Shown here: positions 24,912-33,800 of the stretch, piece by piece
How the letters are laid out: each line of letters opens with the position of its first letter
Position numbering within the stretch: position 1 is the stretch's first letter
Notes under the pieces: generated by a model
Told to the model about the DNA's origin: nothing
The model's input: only the letters and a program-made list of their open reading frames with translations
Database searches by the model: none
NCBI RefSeq assembly: GCF_019857225.1
Contig: NZ_JAFJSY010000049.1
Span: forward strand, 1 to 47,097
Reading direction: 5' to 3'
DNA from: Streptomyces plumbidurans
GTDB taxonomy: Bacteria; Actinomycetota; Actinomycetes; Streptomycetales; Streptomycetaceae
Length of the DNA stretch: 47,097 nucleotides
Made by a program: the position numbers and the translations under genes

Positions 24912-25385
24912 ATGGTGTCGGAGACTGCACAGCACGGTCATGGTCACGACCACGGAGGCCATGGTCACGGGGGTGGCGACGAGGACGGTCCGGGCTGGAC
25001 CAGGGCGGCGAAGCTGCTCCAGGACGCGGCGCCGATCACGATCCCCGAAGGTGCCTCGGCGATGACCATTCACGTGGAGTGGGAGCCCGGCGACCCCGGG
25101 ACTCCGCCGCATCGTCACTCCGGACCGGCGTTCGGCTACGTGATCAAGGGTGCGGTCCGTTTCGAACTCGAAGGTGAACCCGAGCGCGTGATCGAGGCCG
25201 GCGGCACGTTCTGGGAGCCGGGTGGGGACGCGATCCACTACCAGGACGGCAACGCCCTGGACGATGCCAGGACCGAGTTCGTGGTCACCATGATGTGCGC
25301 GCCGGGCAAGCCCATGCTCGAGCTCGTCGACGACGAGGAGCTCAAGCAACGCGCGCACCTGCGGGCGCCGCGGCCTGCCGCCTGA
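24912..25385 (+). CDS. Cupin protein with His-rich N-terminus
   Basis: The 157-residue protein is a single cupin. Motif 1 is GTPPHRHSGPAFGYVIKG, with HRH and a Pro-Ala variant before the usual Glu position. Motif 2 region is FWEPGGDAIHYQDG, with a conserved His. The N-terminus (HGHGHDHGGHGHGGG, about residues 8-22) holds seven histidines, a likely metal-binding tail. Cupins of this size bind one metal and act as dioxygenases, isomerases or sensors. A tandem repeat and an ECF41-like promoter precede it, and a DUF5134 membrane gene follows at once, probably co-transcribed. Confidence 0.8.
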   Translation: MVSETAQHGHGHDHGGHGHGGGDEDGPGWTRAAKLLQDAAPITIPEGASAMTIHVEWEPGDPGTPPHRHSGPAFGYVIKGAVRFELEGEPERVIEAGGTFWEPGGDAIHYQDGNALDDARTEFVVTMMCAPGKPMLELVDDEELKQRAHLRAPRPAA

Positions 25386-25403
25386 TCCTTGTCGGTCGGC
25401 CAC

Positions 25404-26036
25404 ATGAGCCCCTCCGACCTCGTGGACTCGATGCTGACCGTGCTGTTCGCGGTCGCGGCCGCGTACGGGCTGTACCGGAGCGTGACGTCCCGCGGGGCGG
25501 GGTGGCGCGCATGTGGGGACCAACTGCTGCACACCGCCATGGCGTTGACCATGGCGGTGATGCCGTGGAGCCCAGTCTCGCTGGTCCACCAACCCGCTCA
25601 GGCGACATTCTTCGCCGCCGCGGCAGTGTGGTTCCCACTCACTGCCGTCCCCCGGCCGGACGAGCGCCGAGTCACCGCCGTGGCCAGGAGACTGCCCTCA
25701 ACGGTCGGCATGGCCGCGATGGCATGGATGGCGTGGGCGGCGCACCCCGTGGCAGGTCCTCAGTACGAGTACCTCGCACGTCCACTGAACGCCGCACACC
25801 ACATCGACATGCCCGGCCACAGCGCTCACCCGTCGACCGTCGCCCAGGCGACGACCGCCGCATTGGCGCTCTGCCTCGCGGCATACGCCCTGTGGTCGCT
25901 GCTCCGCATCATGCCTCCCCTGCACGCCCTTACCGACCCCCCGCCCGACCCCACCGATCGGCACGACCCATACACACGTTTCTGGGACGGATCAGTGGCA
26001 CTCGGCACAACCCTCATGCTGCTCATGCCCCACTGA
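25404..26036 (+). CDS. DUF5134-like integral membrane protein
   Basis: The protein is about 210 residues with five or so hydrophobic helices: MLTVLFAVAAAYGLY, LLHTAMALTMAVMPW, FFAAAAVWFPL, TTAALALCLAAYALWSLL, and a last one at the C-terminus. A loop contains HHIDMPGHSAH, histidine-rich and perhaps metal-binding. DUF5134 is an actinobacterial family of unknown function, sometimes beside copper or cytochrome genes. TTG at 25389 would give five extra residues; ATG 25404 is the simpler choice. It sits 18 bp after the His-rich cupin. Confidence 0.7.
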   Translation: MSPSDLVDSMLTVLFAVAAAYGLYRSVTSRGAGWRACGDQLLHTAMALTMAVMPWSPVSLVHQPAQATFFAAAAVWFPLTAVPRPDERRVTAVARRLPSTVGMAAMAWMAWAAHPVAGPQYEYLARPLNAAHHIDMPGHSAHPSTVAQATTAALALCLAAYALWSLLRIMPPLHALTDPPPDPTDRHDPYTRFWDGSVALGTTLMLLMPH

Positions 26037-26063
26037 CCGACCACAACCCGACAGGCAACCACC

Positions 26064-26855
26064 ATGACAAGTGAAAGCGTCCTGCATCCGAGCCTGATCG
26101 TCCCGGTCGGGCACGTCGAGCCCGTACCGCGCCGCATCCGCGGCCTCGTCGGAGGACAGGTCGTCTTCGACAGCCGGCGCGCGTTGTACGTGTGGGAATG
26201 GCGCGCCTACCCGCAATTCAGCATCCCGCTGGCGGACTTGATCGATGGCACGCTCATCGACGACGATCACATCGAGCATCACGGCGCCGGTCCCGCGCGC
26301 CGTCACACCCTGCAGGTCGGCTCCGAAGTCCGTGTCGGCGCGGCATGGGTGTGGGACGAGGACGCTCCCAAGTCCCTTCAGGACACCGTGCGGTTCGAGT
26401 GGGACGCGCTGGACTCGTGGTTCGAGGAGGACGAACCGGTCTTCGTGCACCCCAGAAGTCCCTACTCCCGGGTGGACACGCTGCGTTCGTCGAGCACTGT
26501 GCGCGTGGAGGTGGACGGCGTCCTGCTGGCGGACGCCCCCAACTGCGTGAAGCTCTTCGAGACCGGCCTGCCGACCCGTTACTACATCGAGCGCATGTAC
26601 GTCGACTGGACCCGGCTGCGGCACTCGGACACGGTGACGCACTGTCCGTACAAGGGGACGACGAGCGACTACTGGTCCTTCGACGGCGAGACCGGCCCCC
26701 ACGAGGACATTGCCTGGGCCTACGACTTCCCGACCATCCACGCCAATCGCATCGCAGGTCTGGTCGCGTTCTACAACGAGCACGTCGATCTGTCCATCGA
26801 CGGAGTCCTGTTGCCGAGGCCGGGCGATCTCTCCAGCGGCGCTGTCCCCGAGTAA
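26064..26855 (+). CDS. DUF427 domain protein (two copies)
   Basis: The 263-residue protein contains two DUF427 units. The first is VPRRIRGLVGGQVVFDSRRA with YPQFSIPLADL. The second is STVRVEVDGVLLADAPNCVK with GLPTRYYIERMYV, CPYKGTTSDYWSF, and AWAYDFP near the end. The CPYKG-x3-YW segment is the family hallmark. DUF427 proteins are small cytoplasmic proteins of unknown biochemistry. The gene follows the DUF5134 gene by 27 bp, so one transcript is likely. Confidence 0.85.
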   Translation: MTSESVLHPSLIVPVGHVEPVPRRIRGLVGGQVVFDSRRALYVWEWRAYPQFSIPLADLIDGTLIDDDHIEHHGAGPARRHTLQVGSEVRVGAAWVWDEDAPKSLQDTVRFEWDALDSWFEEDEPVFVHPRSPYSRVDTLRSSSTVRVEVDGVLLADAPNCVKLFETGLPTRYYIERMYVDWTRLRHSDTVTHCPYKGTTSDYWSFDGETGPHEDIAWAYDFPTIHANRIAGLVAFYNEHVDLSIDGVLLPRPGDLSSGAVPE

Positions 26856-26882
26856 CGCACCTCGCCGGTCGGGCGTGGTCGC

Positions 26883-27313
26883 TCAGGAACGCCTCGCGCG
26901 GTACAGGCCCCGGCCCGTCCGGCGAATGCGGGAAGTGCCGACCAGTCGGTCGAGGGTGCTCCTGACCGCGTCGATGCTCGCGCTGTCCGCGTCGCGGCCC
27001 AGAGCCGCCGTCAGGCCGGCCAGGCGCATTGGGCGGCCTTCTCCAAGAGGTGAGACGCATGGCGATGGGGCTGCACTCGGGTATCGGAGCCCGACACGTC
27101 ACCGTGGCTCGACACCACCCGCCCCGGGCACCGAGTGGCGTAGCCGGCGAAGGGTCTCCGACACCGACTCGATGCGTGGGTCCACCGCATCGATGGCCTC
27201 ACGGAGTATGTGCAGCCGCCCGTCGAGCAGGGCGGTATCGGCCGCCAGCAACGCCGTGGCGGCGGACGGGTCGGCGGGCCGGTCAGTGCCCCGCCAACGG
27301 GCGTCTTGCTCAC
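26883..27313 (-). pseudogene. Degraded gene with winged-helix-like C-terminal end
   Basis: Two coding-looking segments lie in the same minus-strand frame and are separated only by a TGA at 27099-27101. The upstream part is helical (SAATALLAADTALLDGRLHI, LREAIDAVDPRIESVSETL). The downstream part reads LAGLTAALGRDADSASIDAV, then RSTLDRLVGTSRIRRTGRGL, like the recognition half of a winged-helix domain. The second part also has its own ATG at 27029 with GGAGAAGG seven bases upstream, so a 48-residue product is possible. I cannot name the parent family; an in-frame stop in a once longer gene is the simplest reading. Confidence 0.4.
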
Positions 27314-27342
27314 CGTGACCGCCCGCGGGCGTGGGCGCCGTG

Positions 27343-27585
27343 CTACTCCACGAAATACGAGTCGTGCTTGTCGAAGAACGCGGCACGCTCCTCCTCCGAG
27401 GCGTGCGCCAGCTGCGACACCTGCTCGAAGTACTCCTCACGCGGCGCGCCCGGGGTGAGCAGCAGCAGCATGTCGGCAGGGGCATCGGAGTCGTTGCGGA
27501 AGGCGTGCAGACCGCCCTGGGGCACATGCAGGAAGTCACCCTTGCGGGTGTCGACCCACACCGTGTCGTTTTTTCCGGCGGAGTG
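27343..27585 (-). pseudogene. 5'-truncated cupin gene remnant
   Basis: The frame encodes DTVWVDTRKGDFLHVPQGG, LHAFRNDSDAPADMLLLLTP and a normal-looking C-terminus ending KHDSYFVE. This is the second half of a cupin domain plus its tail, a layout common in actinobacterial proteins of about 150 residues. Upstream, the frame is closed by a TGA at 27586-27588 and the first cupin motif is missing. A GTG at 27561 could start a 72-residue peptide, but half a cupin would not fold. The break point lies next to the promoter-like site for the downstream esterase, so that region may have been rebuilt by a deletion or insertion. Confidence 0.65.
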
Positions 27586-27610
27586 TCACACATCGTTCCT
27601 TGGCCCGGTC
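27584..27610 (+). promoter_or_regulatory. ECF41-like promoter element C
   Basis: TGTCACA (27584-27590), 16 nt, then GGTC (27607-27610), 48 bp before the esterase start codon. Its hexamer pair and spacing are identical to element B. Confidence 0.5.
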
Positions 27611-27658
27611 TCATGGTGTGGAAGTTCCGTGAAACTCCGTTTCTTCGAAGGAGCCACC

Positions 27659-28609
27659 ATGAGTGACATCGTTCTCGAACCCGCCGCGCAGGCGTTCGCC
27701 GACGCGACCGCCAAACCGCCGCTGCTCCACGAACTCGGTGTCGAGGGCGCGCGCAAGCTGCTCGACGACGTGCAGGCACAGCCCGTCGAAAAGCTCGAAG
27801 TGGACGAGAAGTGGATCACCGTCCCCGCCCGGGTCGGTGATGTGAGGGTGCGCATCATCAGGCCGGTCGGCACCAGCGGCGCCCTGCCCGTGATCCTTTA
27901 TGTGCACGGTGGTGGCTGGATCCTGGGCAACAGCGGCACGCACGACCGTCTGGTGCGCGAGTTGGCCGTGGGAGCGAAGTCGGCACTGGCCTTCGTCGAG
28001 TACGACCGTTCCCCGGAGGCCAAATACCCTGTCGCCATCGAGCAGGCCTACGCCACCGCCCAGTGGATCACCGGCAAGGGGGGCGAGGAAGGTCTTGACG
28101 GGTCTCGCCTCGTCGTGGCCGGTGACTCGGTCGGGGGCAACATGAGCGCGGCCCTGGCCCACATGGCCAAGCAACGGGGAGACGTGACCTTCCTGCACCA
28201 GTCGTTGTACTACCCCGTCACCGATGCGGCCCAGGACACCGAGAGCTACAAGACCTTCGCTCACGGCCCGCATCTGACGGCGAAGGCCATGGAGTGGTTC
28301 TGGGACGCCTACACCACCGACCCGGCCGAGCGCGCCGAGATCACCGCATCCCCTCTGCGCGCCTCTCTGGAGGACCTCCGGGGCCTGCCGCCGGCGCTCG
28401 TCATCGTCGACGAGAACGACGTACTGCGCGACGAAGGTGAGGCGTACGCCCGCAAGCTCGTCCAGGCCGGTGTGCCGACCACGAGCATCCGCTACAACGC
28501 CACCCTGCACGACTTCATGATGCTGAACCCGGTCCGCGGAACGCAGGCGTCGAGCGAGGCCATCGACCAGGCCGTCCACGTTCTGCGCAAGGCCCTTGGA
28601 ACCGACTGA
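27659..28609 (+). CDS. Alpha/beta hydrolase, HSL-family esterase
   Basis: The 316-residue protein has the hormone-sensitive-lipase fold: the oxyanion motif YVHGGGWILGN, nucleophile elbow VAGDSVGGN, catalytic Asp in IVDENDVLRDEGEAY and catalytic His in ATLHDFMML. There is no signal peptide, so it acts in the cytoplasm on short acyl esters. GAAGGAGCC just before ATG 27659 is a strong ribosome site. An ECF41-like element precedes it. It lies between two gene remnants (half a cupin upstream, a decayed hydrolase downstream). Confidence 0.92.
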   Translation: MSDIVLEPAAQAFADATAKPPLLHELGVEGARKLLDDVQAQPVEKLEVDEKWITVPARVGDVRVRIIRPVGTSGALPVILYVHGGGWILGNSGTHDRLVRELAVGAKSALAFVEYDRSPEAKYPVAIEQAYATAQWITGKGGEEGLDGSRLVVAGDSVGGNMSAALAHMAKQRGDVTFLHQSLYYPVTDAAQDTESYKTFAHGPHLTAKAMEWFWDAYTTDPAERAEITASPLRASLEDLRGLPPALVIVDENDVLRDEGEAYARKLVQAGVPTTSIRYNATLHDFMMLNPVRGTQASSEAIDQAVHVLRKALGTD

Positions 28610-28614
28610 CATCT

Positions 28615-28844
28615 GCCGAAACGAAAGCTGCCGTCGTCGGCCAGTCCGCGCAGCGGGTTGCCACCTCTGCATCGAACAGGACAAGTTCCACCGGCAGTTC
28701 GCCGCCGACGTTCCGGCCGAGGGCGCCTTTGCCGCCGCGTGGAAGTGCCACGGTCGTCAGCGTCTCCGCCTCCCATGCCGTGAGCGTCTCGCGTCCCGGT
28801 GATGTCGCACGGCTGATCCACGAGGCGGCGCAGGCCTCGGCCTG
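28615..28844 (+). pseudogene. Decayed C-terminal end of another alpha/beta hydrolase
   Basis: One frame reads CIEQDKFHRQFAADVPAEG, like the acid-residue segment (YLVAEQDKFI) of small actinobacterial hydrolases. After a frame change, another frame reads ATVVSVSASHAVSVSRPGDV, then ARLIHEAAQASA and a stop at 28842-28844, which matches their His-containing C-terminus (SHAVxxSRPxxV). The rest of the gene is missing. It is distinct from the intact HSL esterase just upstream. Confidence 0.5.
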
Positions 28845-28858
28845 AACGGTTGGCGCAG

Positions 28859-29836
28859 TCACCGCACAGTCATGCCGTCGGCGGGCGGGAAGAACACCAC
28901 TTGTGGCTGGGCGTTCTCGTCCAGGCGAAGACTGTGGTACATCGTGAGCGTGTGGTTGACGCCGAGCGTCTCGACTCCGCCCAGCCGCCCGGACCACTTC
29001 TCGATGACCGGCTGGGCGGCCTCGGCCGCCGCCGCCTCGTACATGGTCTTGAAGTAGACGTAGACATGGTCCGTTCCGACCGCGGAACGGGCCAATTCAC
29101 GTTTCTGCGGGGTGATTTCCAATGCGTGCTGGGCCGCGCTGCGGATGTCGTGCATGTATTCGCGCTGAACCTCGACGTCCTGGCGGGTGCCGAGGCGGGT
29201 GAGATGTCCGGTGATCATGGTGTCGAAGTCGAAGGACAGCGCATGATCGTGATGCGCCATGAAGCCGGGAATACTCTTGGACTGGGCGATATTGGTGAAC
29301 GGCACCCACCCCGGATAGATCACGTCGACCAGCATGAGGATCTTCTGCCGTGGCAGGTGGACGAAGCTGTTGCCGGGCGCGTGATTGCTGCCCCTGTAAT
29401 GCAATTCGAGTACCTGGCCGCCCACCTCCATCCGGTAGAAGTCCTTGAAGGTCACATCAGGAACGCGTCGCAACGGGTCGTTGCACTCCTGCAGTATCGC
29501 GTGCGTCTCCTGCTGAGCCACGCGTACGGCCTCGTCCGGGAACTGATGCACCGTTCCGATGTGATCACCGTGGGAATGGGTGTACACCACGTGCGTGACG
29601 GGCTTACTCGTCACGTCACGTATGGCCCGTGTGACCAGCGTGCCGAGCGAGGGTGGCGCATCGATGGCGACAACTTCGTTGTCGCACACCACGAATGCGC
29701 ACTGATAACCCCCGTCGGTCACCCAGTGAACGCCATCGGCGATCTCCTCGACCAGGTACCCGCGAGGGGGCACCTTGGGACCGATCGCATTCTGCGGAAC
29801 CGTGGGAATCTCGACTCCCGGGACTTTCTGCGTCAT
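28859..29836 (-). CDS. MBL-fold metallohydrolase
   Basis: The 325-residue protein has the metallo-beta-lactamase motif VYTHSHGDHIGTVHQF (HxHxDH), then RGSNHAPGNSFVHL with a further ligand, VDVIYPG with the bridging Asp, and TGHLTRLGT with the last His. No signal peptide is seen. ATG 29836 starts a typical N-terminus; the frame is open to 29983 without family sequence. It follows the bicupin gene by 50 bp on the same strand, so the two are probably an operon. In a catabolic locus it could be a thioesterase, lactonase or glyoxalase II-like step; the reaction is not evident. Confidence 0.85.
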   Translation of the reverse strand: MTQKVPGVEIPTVPQNAIGPKVPPRGYLVEEIADGVHWVTDGGYQCAFVVCDNEVVAIDAPPSLGTLVTRAIRDVTSKPVTHVVYTHSHGDHIGTVHQFPDEAVRVAQQETHAILQECNDPLRRVPDVTFKDFYRMEVGGQVLELHYRGSNHAPGNSFVHLPRQKILMLVDVIYPGWVPFTNIAQSKSIPGFMAHHDHALSFDFDTMITGHLTRLGTRQDVEVQREYMHDIRSAAQHALEITPQKRELARSAVGTDHVYVYFKTMYEAAAAEAAQPVIEKWSGRLGGVETLGVNHTLTMYHSLRLDENAQPQVVFFPPADGMTVR

Positions 29837-29886
29837 CGCTGCGTGCCTTTCGGGCTTCCGAGTGATCCGGTCGTGCGACGGATGCG

Positions 29887-30759
29887 TCACCGGGTCCCGT
29901 CCTCCTGCGGGAGGGCACGCCAGTCGTCCGGGAAGAAGAAGGCGTCGGAGGTGGGCGGGACGGGCGACTGGACCTCGATCCAACGGGCCGGTTCCTCCCG
30001 CTCGTTGACGAACCCGTGCGTGCCGTCGGTGCTGACCCAGACGAGGTCGCCCGTCTCGGTGACCTCCTCGTTGCCGTCGATCCAGCCGCGCATACCGCCG
30101 CCGATGAAGTAGTAGATCTCCTCGAAGGGGTGGTAGTGCACCTTCGCGGCCCTGCCGGGACCCGAGCGTCCGGCGATGCTGGCGATGAACGTGGTGTGAT
30201 GCTGAGCGCCGAGCAGCTGGTCGACCATCATCCGTATGCCGATGTTCTTGATGTTGGGCCCGTGGTACCCCGGCATCGAGAGATCACCGAAGGGCACCAC
30301 GTCGTCCGACTCGCTGTAGTGGCCGGCGAAGCGGTGTCGGGGGTCGGTCTCCGAGGGCCGGCCCAGGTACTCGCCGGACAGCGGCTGCGCAGAGATGCGG
30401 CTTCGCGCACCGTCGAAGGCCGGCGGCTTCGGCGCCCGCACCGAGAACCAGCTCAGGCCCTGGTCGCCCGCCGACAGTGAGTGCGCAAGCCCGACGGGGG
30501 CGACTCCGTAGTCCCCGGAACCGAGGTCGTACTCCAGGCCCGCGAGGGCGGCGCGACCGTTGCCCGCCGTAATGAACCACGACTCCTCGAAGGGACACCG
30601 GTTCCAGCCGAGGGTGGCGCCGGGCGCGAGCTCGTACAGGGAGATCTCCATATGGTGCGACCCGTGCCTCTCGCCGACCATCAGGGCCTGGCGAAGCCCC
30701 GGCACCTCCTTGACGTCGACCCACTCGCGTTCGGCGGCACGTGAAATGTGGTAGGCCAT
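29887..30759 (-). CDS. Two-domain cupin (bicupin)
   Basis: The protein is 290 residues. The N-terminal cupin (about residues 35-110) is degenerate: NRCPFEESWFITAGNGRAAL has few metal ligands. The C-terminal cupin (about 190-270) is complete: KVHYHPFEEIYYFIGGGMRG has H-x-H-x4-E, and WVSTDGTHGFVNE supplies the second His. This resembles ring-cleaving or dioxygenase-like bicupins, but a binding role is possible. GGAGGGAAC supports ATG 30759. It is first in a two-gene unit with the MBL hydrolase. A GTGATTAAC element lies about 56 bp upstream. Confidence 0.82.
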   Translation of the reverse strand: MAYHISRAAEREWVDVKEVPGLRQALMVGERHGSHHMEISLYELAPGATLGWNRCPFEESWFITAGNGRAALAGLEYDLGSGDYGVAPVGLAHSLSAGDQGLSWFSVRAPKPPAFDGARSRISAQPLSGEYLGRPSETDPRHRFAGHYSESDDVVPFGDLSMPGYHGPNIKNIGIRMMVDQLLGAQHHTTFIASIAGRSGPGRAAKVHYHPFEEIYYFIGGGMRGWIDGNEEVTETGDLVWVSTDGTHGFVNEREEPARWIEVQSPVPPTSDAFFFPDDWRALPQEDGTR

Positions 30760-30814
30760 GAAGTTCCCTCCGAATGTGGCATGTTGTGGCGGGAACGAGT
30801 GTGGAGGGAAGGCT

Positions 30815-30823
30815 GTTAATCAC
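30815..30823 (-). promoter_or_regulatory. GTGATTAAC element upstream of the bicupin gene
   Basis: Read on the minus strand this is part of TCGAGGTGATTAACAG. A close match (TCGCCGTGATTAACAA) lies upstream of the regulator gene at 33993. It may be an operator for the locus regulator. Confidence 0.35.
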
Positions 30824-30844
30824 CTCGAAATCCGGGGCCCCGGC

Positions 30845-33800
30845 TCAGCGCCGCAGTTGAGTGACGAGTCGGCGCATCTCCGCGGACGGTGCGACCCCGA
30901 ACTCACGCATGGCCACCCTGTAGCGCTGGTACAGGGTCAGCACGGAGTCGTCGTCGCCACTGGCGTGCGCCAGTGAGATCGCCAGCTGCCACGCCTGTTC
31001 ACGGTACGGACTCGTCGTCAGCACCTCGTCCACGAGCCGCCGTGCCTCGCGGTACCTGCTGAGGCGGAACGCCAGTTTGGCCGCTTCGATACGGCCGCTG
31101 GTGACCCGTTCACCGATCTCGGCACGGCGCTGTTCCACCCACAGACCGGACATGGGAGCCAGATACGGACCGCGGTCGGCACGGGCCAGCGCGTCGTGCA
31201 TGGTGCGCATCCGAACCTCCCCGTCCTGGTGATCGGCCTCGACCAGTGCGTCGAGCACCATCTGTGTCGTGCCGCGGACCAGATCGGGGCAGGCGAGGGA
31301 GAACCGGTCACCGTCCTGCCGGGGCACGAGTGCCGCGGGAAGCACCTCGCGCAGCCGGTGCAGAGCCTGGCGCAGATAGCTGCGGCCGGCGGCGTCGTTA
31401 CGGCTCTCGAACAGCGCGTCCAGGAGTTCCTGCCGGGGCACCTCGCGCCGGGCACCGATGAGATAGCTGAGCAGCTCCACGCTCTTGCTGAGCCGGACCT
31501 GGACCTGGTTCCCGTCGACGGTCAGTACGGGTTCTCCGAACTCCTCCAGCAGCAGACGCGGAGCCCTTGAGACCACCCGCAGCGCCTCCTGGCCGGACAG
31601 CGCGGCGGTGATCTCGTGCCAGCGCGACATCCGGGTGGGGGAGGCGTCCGCCTCCCGCACCGCCACGGCGGGGACATCGGTCAGCGCAGTGAGCAGCAGA
31701 TGTTGTGATCCCTGAGCGGCGGACTCGGCCAGAGCCAGCTCGGCCGCGGCGTCCGACGCGTCCTCTTCGCCGAGCCGCCAGTAGGCCTCCGCCAGATAGG
31801 CTGCGGCCGTGGCCAGTTCCAGCCGCCGGTCGCCGCGCTGCATGCCCGCGACACAGGCCTCCAGTTCCGTACGTGCCTCGGCGTTGCGGTCGCGCAGAAG
31901 CAGGGAGAGTCCTCGCCACAGCTGGTACAGCTCCCGACTGAACGCATAGTCCGCGGCGCCGCCTGCCAGTGCGTCCGCGAGTGCACGGTCGGCCGCATCG
32001 GTGTCATGCCCCAGCCGTAGACACAGTTTCGCCTCGTTGAGCAGCCCGAAGACGTGATAGAGCCGGGAGCCCGTGTCAGCGATCAGCCTGCGGCCACGCT
32101 CCAGTGCGGCCCGTGCATCGTCGTTGCGGCCGAGGTCGATCATCAGGTCGACCGCGTCGAACGCGTGCAGCCAAGGGGGCTGCCACGACTCCCGACGTAC
32201 CTCATACATCTCCATGGCCTCGTTGAGACGGCCTGTCGCACGAAGTCCGGCGATGATCCACGGCGCGCCGAGGACACTGCGCCACGGTTCGCATGTGGCC
32301 GGTCGGTCCATCCCCTTGAGGCGGCCGCGGAAGTACCCGATCCGCATCAGCAGCCCGTCGCCCGTGCCGGACGGTGCCGGCGCATAGGCGGGGAACGGCG
32401 GCGAGCCGCCGTCGGCCAGTGCCAGCATGTTTTCGGCGACCTCGCGGGCGCGGCCGGCGGGCAGGCGTTCGGTGAGCGCGCGGGCTTCACCGAGGCGGCC
32501 GGAGTGCCACTGGCACCACGCGGCCAGCAGCAACGCCTCCTCGAAATACGGTGAGTCGGGACCGGGCAGCCAGTCATAGCCATGCCGGTCCAGCAGTTCG
32601 TTGCCGCGCCCACATTGTTCGAGTGCGAACGACACACGCAACACCACGGTGCCGACCTCCGGGGTCGGCGCTCGGGTGGAGACGTCCAGTGCGTCCAGCC
32701 AGCGAGCCGCGGAAGCGAAGTCCATCCGGGCCACCAGGTCCGGGAGTGCGACCGCGGCCTGCTGCCACGCGCCCTCCGTGTCACCCAGGCGCAGAAGCGC
32801 GTCCACGGCCTCCTCCAGCGCCCCCTGCTGTACAAGAAGCTGCGCATGTAGCCGGCGCAGTCGACGTACGCGTTCCGGATCCTCGGTCCGGACCAGTTCG
32901 TCGACCAGGAACTCCCGGAACTGAGGGTGCGGGGTCAGGCGGGTCCCGTCCTTCGACCAGCGCGCAGGCAGTCGCTTCGACCGCAGGCGGGCCATCGTGC
33001 GGGTCGCGTCCGTGAGGCCCAGCGCCTGTGCGTCGGCGGCCGAGATCTCCGCCAGTGGGCTGGTGTGCAGCAGGAACGTCCGCTCGGTGGCGGAGAGGGT
33101 GCGGAAGATGTTGGCCGACAGGTAGTCGCGCAGGGCGTCGGCCCTGTGATCGGCCACCTCGGCCGTGCGCCAGCCCTCGAACAGCACTCCTGCCACCCAG
33201 CCGCCGGTGATGTCGACGACGTGCTGGACATCGACGTCGCCGTGGCCGATCAGGCGCAGGGCTGCCGCAGCCTCGTCGGGGTCGAACGCGAGATCCTCCT
33301 CGCCCAACTCGCCCACGCGGAACCGGCCGCTGATCGAGCCAGACTCCAGCGGCACCCCGGTGCGAGAGATCAGCACCAGGTTGACATCGGCGGGCAGGTA
33401 CAGGGCGAGTGCCGACAGGACGTCGACCGAACCTTCGTCCACCGTGATCCGCTCGACGTTGTCGCACACGAGAACCAGCCCGCTTCCTTGCAGGCTCTCT
33501 GCCAGCAGCCCTGCGGCCTCGCCGAACTCGATGCCGTCGCGCAGGGCGTCGGACGCGATCCGGCCTGCCGTGGGGACATGAGGTTCTACGGCCGCCTCGA
33601 GGTAGACCAGCAGCCGGCCGGGGGCCCGCTCCGTGCCGTCGAGCGACAGCCACGCCACCGGGCGATCGAGGTCGTGCAGGGCCTGGGCGACAGCGGTGGT
33701 CTTGCCGCCACCGGCGCTCGCGCACACCGTGACCACCTGATGGTGCTCGATGAGAGACCGGATGCGCTCCGTCAGCCGGTCCCGCCGCACGGTGTCGACC

